A DNA stretch of 64,000 nt from Sphingomonas ginsenosidimutans (GCF_002374835.1 NZ_NWVD01000003.1:1-64000), one strand, 5' to 3'. Counted from the stretch's first letter, positions 26,220-34,225 are shown. Numbers and translations are program-made. The notes: a model not told the origin generated them from the letters alone.

Positions 26220-26951
26220 TCAGGTGACCTTGCGGACCGAAGCCGGCTTGACCTCGCCGAGGCCGGCGACATTCAGCACCGGCTCGCCGCCGGGCACCAG
26301 CGTGGCGGACTGGACCGGCGCCCACACCAGCGGCGTGGCGGCGACGATCGCGGACTTGTTCGCCGCCTCGACGATGATCGTATAGGGGCCGTTCTCGACG
26401 GCGTTGCCGGCGTCGTCCTTGCCGTTCCAGTCGAACGTCGCGGTGCCCTGCGGCTGCTCGCCCAGCTGTAGGTTCTTGACGATCTTGCCGTCCTTGTCGG
26501 CGATCGCGACGTTGACGTCGCTGGCCGCGCCGCCCAGTTCGACCGCGCCGGCGATCCCGCCGGTGCTGCGCTCATAGGCGGTCTTGCCCTCGGTCAGGAC
26601 GGTGCGGCCGACGAACGACATCGCATCGGCGGTGCTGGTCGCGCCGAGCCGCGCGGAGATGGCGGCCAGCGACTTGTTCATGTCGCTGATGCCCGCCACG
26701 CTGCTGAACTGCGCCATCTGGGCGACCATCTCGGTATTCTCGACCGGCTTGAACGGGTCCTGGTTCTTCAGCTGCGCGGTCATCAGCGCGATGAAGTCCT
26801 CCTGCCCCAGCGTAGTCTTGTTGCCCTTGGCGGCGGTGTTCGCCTGCGCGCCGGTGCGCGTGATCCCCGCCGCGGCCAGCGCGGCGTCGTAGCTGCTCTT
26901 GCTGGCGTCGGCGGCCGCCTGGGAGGTGAGGGTGAGCGAATTGCTTGCCAT
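26220..26951 (-). CDS. flgD: Hook assembly scaffold FlgD
   Basis: 243 residues. Temporary cap for hook growth. N-terminal export region, then TTLGQEDFIALMTAQLKNQDPFKPVENTEMVAQMAQFS, the diagnostic FlgD motif, followed by the beta-rich FlgD Ig/Tudor domain with TFDWNGKDDAGNAVENGPYTI. Sits 2 bp from flgC. Confidence 0.95.
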   Translation of the reverse strand: MASNSLTLTSQAAADASKSSYDAALAAAGITRTGAQANTAAKGNKTTLGQEDFIALMTAQLKNQDPFKPVENTEMVAQMAQFSSVAGISDMNKSLAAISARLGATSTADAMSFVGRTVLTEGKTAYERSTGGIAGAVELGGAASDVNVAIADKDGKIVKNLQLGEQPQGTATFDWNGKDDAGNAVENGPYTIIVEAANKSAIVAATPLVWAPVQSATLVPGGEPVLNVAGLGEVKPASVRKVT

Positions 26952-26953
26952 GA

Positions 26954-27367
26954 TCAGCGACCCATCTTGATGGTGTCGAGGATCAGCTTCTTGGCCGTAT
27001 CCATCACCTCGACATTGTTCTGGTAGCTGCGCGCGGTCTCCATCATGTCGACCAGCTCGCGCGATTCATCGACCGCCGCGTCGAAGACGTTGCCGTCCTT
27101 GTCGGCCAGCGGATTGGCCGGGTCGTACCGCTTGGTCGGCGCCTCGCCGGCGGTGACGATCTGTTGCACGTCGACGGTCGACATGCCGCTGGCCGCGTCG
27201 AAGCTGGTGCGGAACACCGGCTTCATCGTCTTGTACGCGCCGTCCGCGGTGGTCGCGACGTTGCCGGCATTGGCCAGGTTCGACGCGGTCGTGTTCATGC
27301 GCGTCAGCTGCGCCGACATCGCGCGCCCGGCGACCTGGAAGATGGTGAGCGGGGAACCCGTGGGCAT
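26954..27367 (-). CDS. flgC: Flagellar proximal rod protein FlgC
   Basis: 137 residues. Rod protein; N-terminal MSAQLTRMNTTASNLANAGNV helix and C-terminal DESRELVDMMETARSYQNNVEVMDTAKKLILDT are typical. Follows flgB with a 3-bp gap in the sigma-54 driven flg operon. Confidence 0.95.
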   Translation of the reverse strand: MPTGSPLTIFQVAGRAMSAQLTRMNTTASNLANAGNVATTADGAYKTMKPVFRTSFDAASGMSTVDVQQIVTAGEAPTKRYDPANPLADKDGNVFDAAVDESRELVDMMETARSYQNNVEVMDTAKKLILDTIKMGR

Positions 27368-27370
27368 CGC

Positions 27371-27712
27371 TTATTCCCCCTTCAGCGCGCGGGTGATCTG
27401 GCCGATCCGCCCGTTCAGGAACGACAGCGTCGTCTGATACTGGACGGCGTTTTCGGCGAAGGCGGTCTGTTCGGTCGACAGTTCCACCGTATTGCCGTCC
27501 ATCGACGGGGTGGTCGGCACGCGATAGCGCACCGCGCCGTCGATTCCGCCCGCATTGCCCGCCTCCACCGCGCCCAGCGCGGTGCGGAAGTCCAGGTCGC
27601 GGGCCTTGAAACCGGGGGTGGACGCATTGGCGATATTCGACGCCAGCACGCCCATGCGCTGGGAACGCACCTCCAGCGCACTGCCATGAATTCCGAACAA
27701 TCCGTCAGCCAT
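27371..27712 (-). CDS. flgB: Flagellar proximal rod protein FlgB
   Basis: 113 residues, first gene of flgBCDEFGHIJKL. N-terminus MADGLFGIHGSALEVRSQRMGVLASNIANASTPGFKARD; C-terminus EQTAFAENAVQYQTTLSFLNGR. ATG at 27712 has GGAGG 8 nt upstream, and a textbook sigma-54 promoter lies at 27756-27771, giving a leader of about 33 nt. Confidence 0.95.
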   Translation of the reverse strand: MADGLFGIHGSALEVRSQRMGVLASNIANASTPGFKARDLDFRTALGAVEAGNAGGIDGAVRYRVPTTPSMDGNTVELSTEQTAFAENAVQYQTTLSFLNGRIGQITRALKGE

Positions 27713-27755
27713 GGGCCGATCCTCCTTCGCACGAACAGGTGCTCGCCGAGGTATC

Positions 27756-27771
27756 AGCAAGGGGCGTGCCA
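27756..27771 (-). promoter_or_regulatory. Sigma-54 promoter of the flgB operon
   Basis: Minus strand reads TGGCACG-CCCC-TTGCT, a perfect match to the RpoN -24/-12 consensus (TGGCACG-N4-TTGCW). Predicted start near 27745, about 33 nt before the flgB ATG. Such promoters require an enhancer-binding activator; the best candidate is the gene at 37530. Confidence 0.92.
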
Positions 27772-27824
27772 AATGCCGCGCAACGGGAACGAATCGCCGC
27801 CGGGGCGCCGCACGGCAGCAGCGG

Positions 27825-27852
27825 CGGCAAGCCTTTGCCGGTTGCCGGCAAC
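27825..27852. promoter_or_regulatory. Paired palindromes, candidate flagellar activator site
   Basis: CGGCAAGCCTTTGCCG (27825-27840) is a palindrome with 6-bp arms, and directly after it GTTGCCGGCAAC (27841-27852) is a perfect 12-bp palindrome. They lie 54-81 bp upstream of the flgB promoter and next to the divergent promoter. The sequence TTGCCGGTTGCCGGC found here recurs at 37352 near the flagellin/activator promoters. Assignment as an enhancer is inferred. Confidence 0.55.
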
Positions 27853-27860
27853 GATCTTGC
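27847..27860 (+). promoter_or_regulatory. Probable sigma-54 promoter of the compact stator/flgA operon
   Basis: GGCAACGATCTTGC keeps the invariant GG-N10-GC spacing and a perfect TTGC -12 box, with a weaker -24 box (CGGCAAC against TGGCACG). Start predicted near 27872, 60 nt before the ATG at 27933. It overlaps the palindrome at 27841-27852, so binding there might block this promoter. Confidence 0.5.
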
Positions 27861-27932
27861 CGTCCGCGCGCCGTCGCGGTCGCCGTCCGTCAGCGCATGC
27901 GGATTGGCCCGCGGATTGCAGGGGGATCGCGC

Positions 27933-28628
27933 ATGACACCCGGCACCTTCCTCGATCCCGCCGCGCTCGCCATCGTCGGTGGCGGCACCGTGCTGGCGAC
28001 GCTGCTGCGCACCCCGCTCGCCGATGTCGCGTGCGCGCTGTCGGCGCTGCGCGTGCTGCTGCGGCGGCGGTTCGATGCCGGCCCGCTGGTCGAACAGATC
28101 GCCGCGCTGTCGCGGATCGCGCGGCGCCACGGCGCGATGGCGCTGGACCGCACCGTCGTCGCCGATCCCGACGTCGCGCTGGGCATTGCCGCGATCGTCG
28201 ACGGAACGCCGGTGCCCGCACTGCTCGACGCGCTCGACACCGCGCAGCGCGCGCGCGTCGAACGCCACCGGATCGCCGCCGACGTATGGGCCGGCACGGC
28301 GGAGGCGGCGCCGGCGATGGGGATGGTCGGCACGCTGGTCGGGCTGGTCGCGATGTTCACGCAGATGACCGATCCCGCCGCGATCGGCAGCGCGATGGCG
28401 ATCGCGCTGCTGGCTACCTTGTATGGCGCGCTGCTCGCCAACCTGATCGCGCAGCCGATCGCGACCCGCCTGCGCACCGCCGCACGGACCGAGGCGCTGG
28501 AGCGGCTGCGGCTGGCCGCGCCGCTCGCCGCGCTGGCCGCGCGCGAGGCGCCGCGACCGGTCTCGTTCGTGCCGCAGCGTGATGGCGCTGCTCCCGCCAC
28601 GCCGATCGCGGAGGAGGATGCGGCATGA
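27933..28628 (+). CDS. Compact MotA/PomA-like stator protein lacking the first helix
   Basis: 231 residues. The C-terminal pore region APAMGMVGTLVGLVAMF, then MAIALLATLYGALLANLIAQPIA, is very close to PomA helices 3-4. The N-terminus, however, begins FLDPAALAIVGGGTVLATLL, which aligns with PomA helix 2; helix 1 (about 28 residues) is missing and upstream sequence in the same frame encodes no hydrophobic segment. Only three helices remain, as in ExbB/TolQ. ATG has GGGGGA upstream. Overlaps the MotB-like gene by four bases. Role: second, non-canonical stator or regulatory partner; inferred. Confidence 0.8.
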   Translation: MTPGTFLDPAALAIVGGGTVLATLLRTPLADVACALSALRVLLRRRFDAGPLVEQIAALSRIARRHGAMALDRTVVADPDVALGIAAIVDGTPVPALLDALDTAQRARVERHRIAADVWAGTAEAAPAMGMVGTLVGLVAMFTQMTDPAAIGSAMAIALLATLYGALLANLIAQPIATRLRTAARTEALERLRLAAPLAALAAREAPRPVSFVPQRDGAAPATPIAEEDAA

Positions 28629-29161
28629 CCGCCGACGACCTGCCCCTGCCCGCCCCCGCGCGCCCGCTGTGGCTGGTGACGCTGGCCGACCTGTCGCTGC
28701 TGCTGGTCGGCTTCTTCGTGCTGCTCCAGGCCAATCGCGATCTCGATCCGCGGCGGCTGGCCGAGGGGCTGGCCGCCGGCTTCGGCGTCACCGCGCCGGC
28801 GATGCCGGTCGCGGGCAATGCCATCGACGGCTTCGCCCCCGGCAGGGCCGATTTGCCGTATAGCCCCGCCGCGCTCGCCGCCTGGGCCGGTGCCGAGCTG
28901 CGCGATCCGCGCGTGCGGCTGACCGTCACCGGCGTCGCCGACACCGTCCCCGGCCATGGCGACGTCGACGCGGCCAGCGGCAGCGGCGCGGTGCTCGCCG
29001 CCGATCGCGCACGCACGCTGGTCGCCGCGCTCGCCCGCGCCGGAGTGCCCGACGCGCGCATCGATATCGCCGCCGCGCTGCGCCCCGGGCGCCGCGCGGT
29101 CATCGTCACGCTCGCCTTCGCGGGCGATCCGTCCGTCGCTTCCCAGGGGAAACGTCCATGA
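28625..29161 (+). CDS. Compact MotB-like protein with shortened OmpA-like domain
   Basis: 178 residues, against 300 or so for MotB/PomB. One N-terminal helix, LWLVTLADLSLLLVGFFVLLQA, keeps the ion-binding Asp (residue 22). The periplasmic part retains VRLTVTGVADTVPG, ADRARTLVAALARAGVPDARI and GRRAVIVTL, echoes of the OmpA fold, but GHTD is replaced by GVAD and the distal loop block is cut short. Peptidoglycan anchoring is therefore doubtful. ATGA overlaps on both sides link it to the PomA-like gene and flgA. Confidence 0.78.
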   Translation: MTADDLPLPAPARPLWLVTLADLSLLLVGFFVLLQANRDLDPRRLAEGLAAGFGVTAPAMPVAGNAIDGFAPGRADLPYSPAALAAWAGAELRDPRVRLTVTGVADTVPGHGDVDAASGSGAVLAADRARTLVAALARAGVPDARIDIAAALRPGRRAVIVTLAFAGDPSVASQGKRP

Positions 29162-29670
29162 TCCTGCCGCTCCTCCTCGCCGCCGCCGCGGCGCCCGCTT
29201 TCCAGGATACCGCCGCGCTCGACCGCGCGGTCGCCGCCTTCACCGCGCAGCCGATCGGTGCGCTGGGCGGAGCGCGCGCGCCGGTCGATCCGCGGCTGCG
29301 GCTGGCGACCTGCCCGATGGTGGCGATGTCGTGGCGCACCGATGCGCATGACGCGGTCGTCGTCGCCTGCGCCGGTCCCAGCTGGCGGATCTTCGTTCCC
29401 GTGCTCGCCCCGCCGCGCGCCGCGCCCGCCGCCGCCACGCCGGCGCTGCGACCGGCCGCCGCCGTCCCCGCCGCCCCGGTGATCCGGCGCGGCGATCCGG
29501 TGACGATCGAGGCCGGTTCGGACGGCTTTTCGATCACCCGCGACGGCGTCGCGATGGGCGATGCCGCCCCCGGTGCGCGGCTGATGGTGAAGGTCGACGA
29601 CACGCCGCGTCCGGTGCAGGCGGTGGCCGTCGCGGCGGGCCGCGCGACCCTGCCGGGATGGCCGGAATGA
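29158..29670 (+). CDS. flgA: P-ring assembly chaperone FlgA
   Basis: 170 residues with a signal peptide (first 15 or so residues). Periplasmic chaperone for FlgI polymerisation. N-terminal part VDPRLRLATCPMV and VACAGPSWRIFVPV are FlgA features, and the C-terminal SAF-like domain runs from VIRRGDPVTIEAG to VDDTPRPVQAVAVAAGRATL. Between them is an Ala/Pro linker. Overlaps the preceding gene by four bases. Somewhat shorter than enterobacterial FlgA. Confidence 0.85.
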   Translation: MILPLLLAAAAAPAFQDTAALDRAVAAFTAQPIGALGGARAPVDPRLRLATCPMVAMSWRTDAHDAVVVACAGPSWRIFVPVLAPPRAAPAAATPALRPAAAVPAAPVIRRGDPVTIEAGSDGFSITRDGVAMGDAAPGARLMVKVDDTPRPVQAVAVAAGRATLPGWPE

Positions 29671-29699
29671 TCGCGCCACAATGACCGCTATAAAAAAGT

Positions 29700-29728
29700 G
29701 CTAAAGTCACCGCCCCGATGGTCGTTTC
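29700..29728 (+). promoter_or_regulatory. Sigma-28 promoter of flgM
   Basis: GCTAAAG (29700-29706), a 14-bp spacer, then GTCGTTTC (29721-29728). Same boxes and same spacing as in front of the three flagellin genes and fliD. Predicted start near 29735, 27 nt before the flgM ATG. A FliA-driven flgM gives the usual negative feedback. Confidence 0.85.
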
Positions 29729-29761
29729 TGCCGGTGTCAGCGGAACCGGATGGGTGCGGAC

Positions 29762-30058
29762 ATGGTAGACTCGGTAAGTTCAAACACGATCAGGGCAGGA
29801 GATCTTCGGATCGCCAACGTCGCGCGCGTCGCGGCGGCTCCGGCGGTGACGACCGACGCTCCAGCGTCGTCTCTTCCCGGCGTGCAGGCGCCACAGACGC
29901 TCGCCCGGTCGATGGCGACCAAGCCGCCGGTCGATTCGGAGCGGGTCGCCGCGATCAAGTCCGCGATCGCCAACGGCACCTTCCCTTTGTCGCCAGCGAC
30001 GATCGCCGACCAGCTTATCGCGCTGAAATACGATTGGATGTCGCATGAACAGGCGTGA
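29762..30058 (+). CDS. flgM: Anti-sigma-28 factor FlgM
   Basis: 98 residues. Binds FliA and holds filament genes off until it is exported through the completed hook. Disordered N-terminal half, then the FlgM C-terminal block VDSERVAAIKSAIANGTFPLSPATIADQLIAL. ATG at 29762 (MVDSVSS) is preferred over 29750 because the family starts MVD and it lies inside the short leader; no strong Shine-Dalgarno is seen. Overlaps flgN by 14 bp. Confidence 0.9.
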   Translation: MVDSVSSNTIRAGDLRIANVARVAAAPAVTTDAPASSLPGVQAPQTLARSMATKPPVDSERVAAIKSAIANGTFPLSPATIADQLIALKYDWMSHEQA

Positions 30059-30356
30059 CGCGCTGGTGCGCGTGATCGATCTCCTCCACGCCGAGATCGC
30101 CGCGCTCAAGGCCAACGACCTCAACGCCCTGGAACGCGCCACCGCGCACAAGCTGACCGCGATCGAGACGCTGCGCGCGCTCGGCGACGGCCCCGCCTCG
30201 CCCGAGGTACGCGCGCTCGCCGAGGAAGCGGACCGGCTGAACGACACCTGCCGCATCTACGTCAACCTGATGGCGGCAAATGTCCGCCGCCGCCTGCAGC
30301 TTCTTTCCGGCCAGGGCGGCAACGCCTATCGCCGCGGCAGCGTCGCCTACGCCTGA
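30045..30356 (+). CDS. flgN: FlgN-like flagellar export chaperone
   Basis: 103 residues, helical. FlgN binds the C-terminal tails of FlgK and FlgL before export. LLHAEIAALKANDLNALERATAHK and YVNLMAANVRRRLQLLSG fit the FlgN family; the position directly after flgM is diagnostic. Assigned by context plus helical pattern since the family is poorly conserved. Confidence 0.8.
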   Translation: MNRRDALVRVIDLLHAEIAALKANDLNALERATAHKLTAIETLRALGDGPASPEVRALAEEADRLNDTCRIYVNLMAANVRRRLQLLSGQGGNAYRRGSVAYA

Positions 30357-30386
30357 TCCGCGCCACCCGCGCGCCGCGCGGCGAAA

Positions 30387-30402
30387 TGGCACGCCTCTTG
30401 CT
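30387..30402 (+). promoter_or_regulatory. Sigma-54 promoter of the SLT-flhA-fliA operon
   Basis: TGGCACG-CCTC-TTGCT matches the RpoN consensus perfectly. With a start about 12 nt after the -12 C (30401), transcription should begin around 30413, immediately at the ATG of the next gene (30414). fliA is the third gene, so this promoter places sigma-28 under sigma-54 control. Confidence 0.92.
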
Positions 30403-30413
30403 GATTGCGGCAT

Positions 30414-31292
30414 ATGACCGTGTCAGCGATTTCCCCGACGACCCAGCGCGTGACGTCCGCGATCCAGCGGGCCGCCCAGCGCACCGGCATCGACTTCGAC
30501 TATCTGCTGGGCCAGGCAAAGCTGGAAAGCGGCCTGAATGCCACCGCGCGCGCGGGCACCTCCTCCGCATCGGGGCTGTACCAGTTCATCGAGCAGAGCT
30601 GGCTGTCGGTGGTCAAGAAACACGGCGCCGAACACGGACTGGGCTGGGCCGCGGACAGCATCCAGCAGACCGGGTCGGGCCGCTTCACCGTCACCGGCGG
30701 CAATCGCGCCGCGATCCTGGGGCTGCGCAACAATCCCGAGATCGCGTCGCTGATGGCCGCCGAACATGCCGGCGACAACAAGGACGGGATCGAGGCGGTG
30801 ACCGGCCGCGCCGCGACCGGCACCGACCTGTACATGGCGCATTTCCTGGGGCTGGGGGGTGCGCGCACTTTCCTGTCCGCGATGAAGGGCAACCCCGATC
30901 GCAGCGCCGCGTCGCTGTTCCCCGCCGCCGCGCGCGCCAACCGCAACGTCTTCTTCGAACGCGACGGCTCCGCCCGATCGCTGTCGGACGTGTACCAGCG
31001 GTTCGCGGACAAGCTGGGCGCGGGCGCCGCATCGGCGGGCGCGGGCACCGGCAGTGCCGCCGCCACCGCGATGCAGTTCGCGGCGCAGGCGCTGGCGATC
31101 GGCGACGACGCCACCGTGGTGACCGGCGCGGGGCAAAGCGCCAGCGACGCGCTCGCCTGGGCCAGTTCCACGCTCGGCCGGATCCAGGCGGCGGCGGGCC
31201 AGTCGGCCGCCGCGGCCAATAACAGCATGCTGCGCCCCTCCCCCGATCATGCCCGCCTGGCGTACATGATGCTGGCGAGCATGGGGGGCTGA
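30414..31292 (+). CDS. Lytic transglycosylase-domain protein (flagellar)
   Basis: 292 residues. An SLT-type domain near the N-terminus has YLLGQAKLESGLN, with the catalytic Glu in LES, then SSASGLYQFIEQSWL; no signal peptide is evident, so it may be secreted through the flagellar export gate, as the rod-building SltF does. Probably supplies the peptidoglycan hydrolase missing from FlgJ. The C-terminal half is Ala/Gly-rich. ATG at 30414 sits at the predicted transcription start, with no ribosome-binding site; GTG at 30420 is an alternative. Confidence 0.82.
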   Translation: MTVSAISPTTQRVTSAIQRAAQRTGIDFDYLLGQAKLESGLNATARAGTSSASGLYQFIEQSWLSVVKKHGAEHGLGWAADSIQQTGSGRFTVTGGNRAAILGLRNNPEIASLMAAEHAGDNKDGIEAVTGRAATGTDLYMAHFLGLGGARTFLSAMKGNPDRSAASLFPAAARANRNVFFERDGSARSLSDVYQRFADKLGAGAASAGAGTGSAAATAMQFAAQALAIGDDATVVTGAGQSASDALAWASSTLGRIQAAAGQSAAAANNSMLRPSPDHARLAYMMLASMGG

Positions 31293-31296
31293 CCTG

Positions 31297-33360
31297 GTGA
31301 AGCTGCTCCACAACGCGCGTCAGGCCGCGCTGCCCGCCGCGATCCTGCTGCTGGTCGTGCTGATGGTGGTGCCGATCCCGGCGGCGCTGCTCGACCTGTT
31401 CTTCATCATGAACATCACGATCAGCCTGGCCGTGCTGATGGTGGCGCTGAACGCGGAACGCCCGCTCGACTTCTCCGCCTTCCCGACGGTGCTGCTGTTC
31501 GCCACGCTGTTCCGGCTCGGCCTCAACGTCGCCTCGACGCGCGTCGTGCTGGTGCACGGCCACACCGGGTCGGCCGCGGCGGGGCACGTGATCGAGGCGT
31601 TCGGATCGTTCGTGATCGGCGGCGACTATGTCGTCGGCCTGTTCGTGTTCGCGATCATCGTCATCATCAACCTGATCGTGGTGACCAAGGGCGCGGGCCG
31701 CGTGTCCGAAGTGTCGGCGCGCTTCACGCTGGACGCGCTGCCCGGCAAGCAGATGGCGATCGACGCCGACCTGAACGCCGGCCTGATCACCCCCGACGAG
31801 GCCAAGCAGCGCCGCGTCGACGTGGCGACCGAAGCCGAATTCTACGGTTCGATGGACGGTTCGTCCAAGTTCGTGAAGGGCGACGCGGTCGCCGGGCTGC
31901 TGATCCTGGCCGCCAATATCGTCGGCGGGCTGATCCTCGGCCCGGTCAGCCATGGCATGGCGGTCGGCAAGGCGGCGCAGACCTATACGATGCTGGCGAT
32001 CGGCGACGCACTGGTCGCGCAGGTGCCGGCACTGCTGCTGTCGATCGCCGCCGCCGCCATCGTCACCCGCGTGAAGTCCGAAAAGGATCTGGCCGGGCAG
32101 ATCGGCAGCCAGTTCGGCTCGGCGCGCACCTGGACGCCGGTCGCGGCGATCCTGACGCTGCTGGGCGTGCTGCCGGGGATGCCGCATCTGGTGATCCTGC
32201 CGATGGCCGCCACCGCCGGCTTCGCCGCGTGGAAGCTCAACCAGATCGCCAAGCGCCCGAAGATCGTCGAGCCGGCCGCGCCGGTCGAGGCGCCCGATCC
32301 GTCGAAGATCGGCTGGGACGAGGTGACCGAGGCGATGATGGTCAACCTCGACGTCGGCTACGGGCTGGTCCCGCTGGTCGACGAGCGCCGCGGCGCGCCG
32401 CTGATGGCGCGGCTGACCGGCGTGCGCCGCCAGCTGTCGAAGGAACTGGGCTTCGTGGTGCCGCAGGTGCGCGTGCGCGACGACATCAACCTGCCGCCCT
32501 ACACCTATCGCCTGATGCTGGGCGGGGTGTGCATCGGCGAGGATCAGGTGTCGCCCGATGAGATGCTGGCGCTCGACACCGGCCAGGGTTTCGGCGAGCT
32601 GATCGGCAAGAAGGCCAAGGATCCGACCTTCGGGCTGGAGGCGACGTGGATCTCGCCCGGCGACGCCGACGTCGCGACCGGCCAGGGCTATCTGGTGGTC
32701 GATTCGGGCACCGTCATCGCCACCCATCTGAACCATGCGCTGGGCGCGCATTCGGCCGACCTGCTGGGCGCCGACGAGGTCCAGTCGCTGCTCGACGGGT
32801 TGAAGGAGCGCGCGCCGCAGCTGGCCGCCAGCCTCGCCACGCTGCCGCTGACCACGCTGACCGGCGTGCTGCGCGGCCTGTTGGCGGAGGGCATCCCGCT
32901 CAAGGAATTCCGCCGCATCGCCGGGGCGATCGCGATCGCCGCGCCGCGCAGCCAGGACGCTGGCGAGATCGTCGAGCTGATCCGCCCCGACCTCGGCCCG
33001 CTGATCATCGCGCGGCTGGCCGGCGTGCGCGAGCCGCTGCGCGTCATGACGCTGGAGGGCGGGCTGGAACAGCTGCTCGGCCAGGCGATGCGCAACGATC
33101 CCGGCCGCCAGGTCATCGAACCCGAACTGGGGCGCCGCATCGTCGACGCCCTGCAAGCCGCGGCCCAGCCGCTCATCGCGGAAGCCAAGCCGTTCGCACT
33201 GGTCGTCCAGCCCGCGATCCGCCTGGCGATCCGCAAACTCGTCCGCACCGTTCTTCCGGATACGCCCGTCATGAGCTTTTTCGAAGTCCCCGAGGACAAG
33301 GCCGTTGAAGTCGTCGCGATCATTGGCGGCCACACCCCGCAGCCGGCGCTGGCGGCATGA
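31297..33360 (+). CDS. flhA: Flagellar export gate protein FlhA
   Basis: 687 residues. Major component of the type III export gate. About eight N-terminal helices (to about residue 320), including NAERPLDFSAFPTVLLFATLFRLGLNVASTR, and the conserved cytoplasmic loop RFTLDALPGKQMAIDADLNAG; the large C-terminal cytoplasmic domain binds chaperone-cargo complexes. GTG start at 31297, 4 bp after the SLT gene; overlaps fliA by four bases. Confidence 0.95.
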   Translation: MKLLHNARQAALPAAILLLVVLMVVPIPAALLDLFFIMNITISLAVLMVALNAERPLDFSAFPTVLLFATLFRLGLNVASTRVVLVHGHTGSAAAGHVIEAFGSFVIGGDYVVGLFVFAIIVIINLIVVTKGAGRVSEVSARFTLDALPGKQMAIDADLNAGLITPDEAKQRRVDVATEAEFYGSMDGSSKFVKGDAVAGLLILAANIVGGLILGPVSHGMAVGKAAQTYTMLAIGDALVAQVPALLLSIAAAAIVTRVKSEKDLAGQIGSQFGSARTWTPVAAILTLLGVLPGMPHLVILPMAATAGFAAWKLNQIAKRPKIVEPAAPVEAPDPSKIGWDEVTEAMMVNLDVGYGLVPLVDERRGAPLMARLTGVRRQLSKELGFVVPQVRVRDDINLPPYTYRLMLGGVCIGEDQVSPDEMLALDTGQGFGELIGKKAKDPTFGLEATWISPGDADVATGQGYLVVDSGTVIATHLNHALGAHSADLLGADEVQSLLDGLKERAPQLAASLATLPLTTLTGVLRGLLAEGIPLKEFRRIAGAIAIAAPRSQDAGEIVELIRPDLGPLIIARLAGVREPLRVMTLEGGLEQLLGQAMRNDPGRQVIEPELGRRIVDALQAAAQPLIAEAKPFALVVQPAIRLAIRKLVRTVLPDTPVMSFFEVPEDKAVEVVAIIGGHTPQPALAA

Positions 33361-34124
33361 GCGCCGAGCCGATGAAGGGCGCGTTCGCCAACGCGACCCC
33401 GCTGGAGTCCGCTCCGCTCACTTATAGTCCACGCGCGCGCGCGCGAGACGACAATGCGCTGGTGCAGACGCACCTGCCGCTGGTCCGGCGGCTGGCGTGG
33501 CATGTCCACGGCTCGGTCTCGACCGCGATCGAGGTGGAGGACCTGATCCAGGTCGGGCTGGTCGCGCTGGTCGAGGCGATCGCCACGTTCGAGGATCGCG
33601 GGCAGGTGACGCTCAAACAATATCTCGTCACGCGGCTGCGCGGCGCGATGATCGACGAGCTGCGCCGTCATGCGGCGATGACGCGCGGCGCGATCCGCCG
33701 GCGGCGCGACTATGCGCGCGCGGTCAACCATCTGTCGGGCGAACTGGGCCGCGCGCCCACCGACCGCGAACTGGCCGAACGGCTGGGCGTCACGGTCGAG
33801 AAGATGCGCGCCGAATATGCCGCCGCCGAGGCGGTGAAGTACGAATCGATCGACGAAGTTTATGCCGACGACCAGCCGTGGTTCGCCAGCGACACGCCCG
33901 ATGCGTTCGAGCAATTGTCGGAGGCGCAGACGCGCGACCGGCTGATCGCCGCGATCGCGACGCTGCCCGAGCGCGAACAGATGGTCATCCAGCTGTATCA
34001 CGTCGAGGAACTGAACCTGGAGGAAATCGGCCAGGTGCTCGGCGTCGGGTCGGCGCGCGTCTGCCAGATCAAGGCATCGGCGCACGCCCGGCTGAAGAAG
34101 GCGATGCAGCGCGGCGCGGGGTAA
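33357..34124 (+). CDS. fliA: RNA polymerase sigma factor FliA (sigma-28)
   Basis: 255 residues. Directs late flagellar transcription. Region 2 is at LVQTHLPLVRRLAWHV to FEDRGQVTLKQYLVTRLRGAMIDELRR; region 3 has GRAPTDRELAERLGVTVEKM; region 4 has TLPEREQMVIQLYHVEELNLEEIGQVLGV. All sigma-28 marks. Coupled to flhA by ATGA. Its predicted targets here (flgM, three flagellins, fliD) share one promoter box. A hairpin at 34226-34263 follows. Confidence 0.95.
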   Translation: MSAEPMKGAFANATPLESAPLTYSPRARARDDNALVQTHLPLVRRLAWHVHGSVSTAIEVEDLIQVGLVALVEAIATFEDRGQVTLKQYLVTRLRGAMIDELRRHAAMTRGAIRRRRDYARAVNHLSGELGRAPTDRELAERLGVTVEKMRAEYAAAEAVKYESIDEVYADDQPWFASDTPDAFEQLSEAQTRDRLIAAIATLPEREQMVIQLYHVEELNLEEIGQVLGVGSARVCQIKASAHARLKKAMQRGAG

Positions 34125-34225
34125 GGCGTTGTCCGCGCGGGGCTGCCCTGCCCCGCCGGAGACGATCGCATGGCCGGGCGATCCCGACGAGCCGACCGTC
34201 GAGGGCGGCGAATGAGGGACACGAC

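Noticed and set aside
27821..27841. GGCAAGCCTTTGCC as a sigma-54 promoter for the compact stator operon
   Set aside because: Spacing between GG and GC is 9, one short of the strict N10; the site at 27847 fits better.
30691..33333. 880-residue minus-strand open frame opposite the SLT gene and flhA
   Set aside because: Low-complexity Arg/Asp/Gln/His sequence with no domain; flhA on the plus strand is unmistakable.
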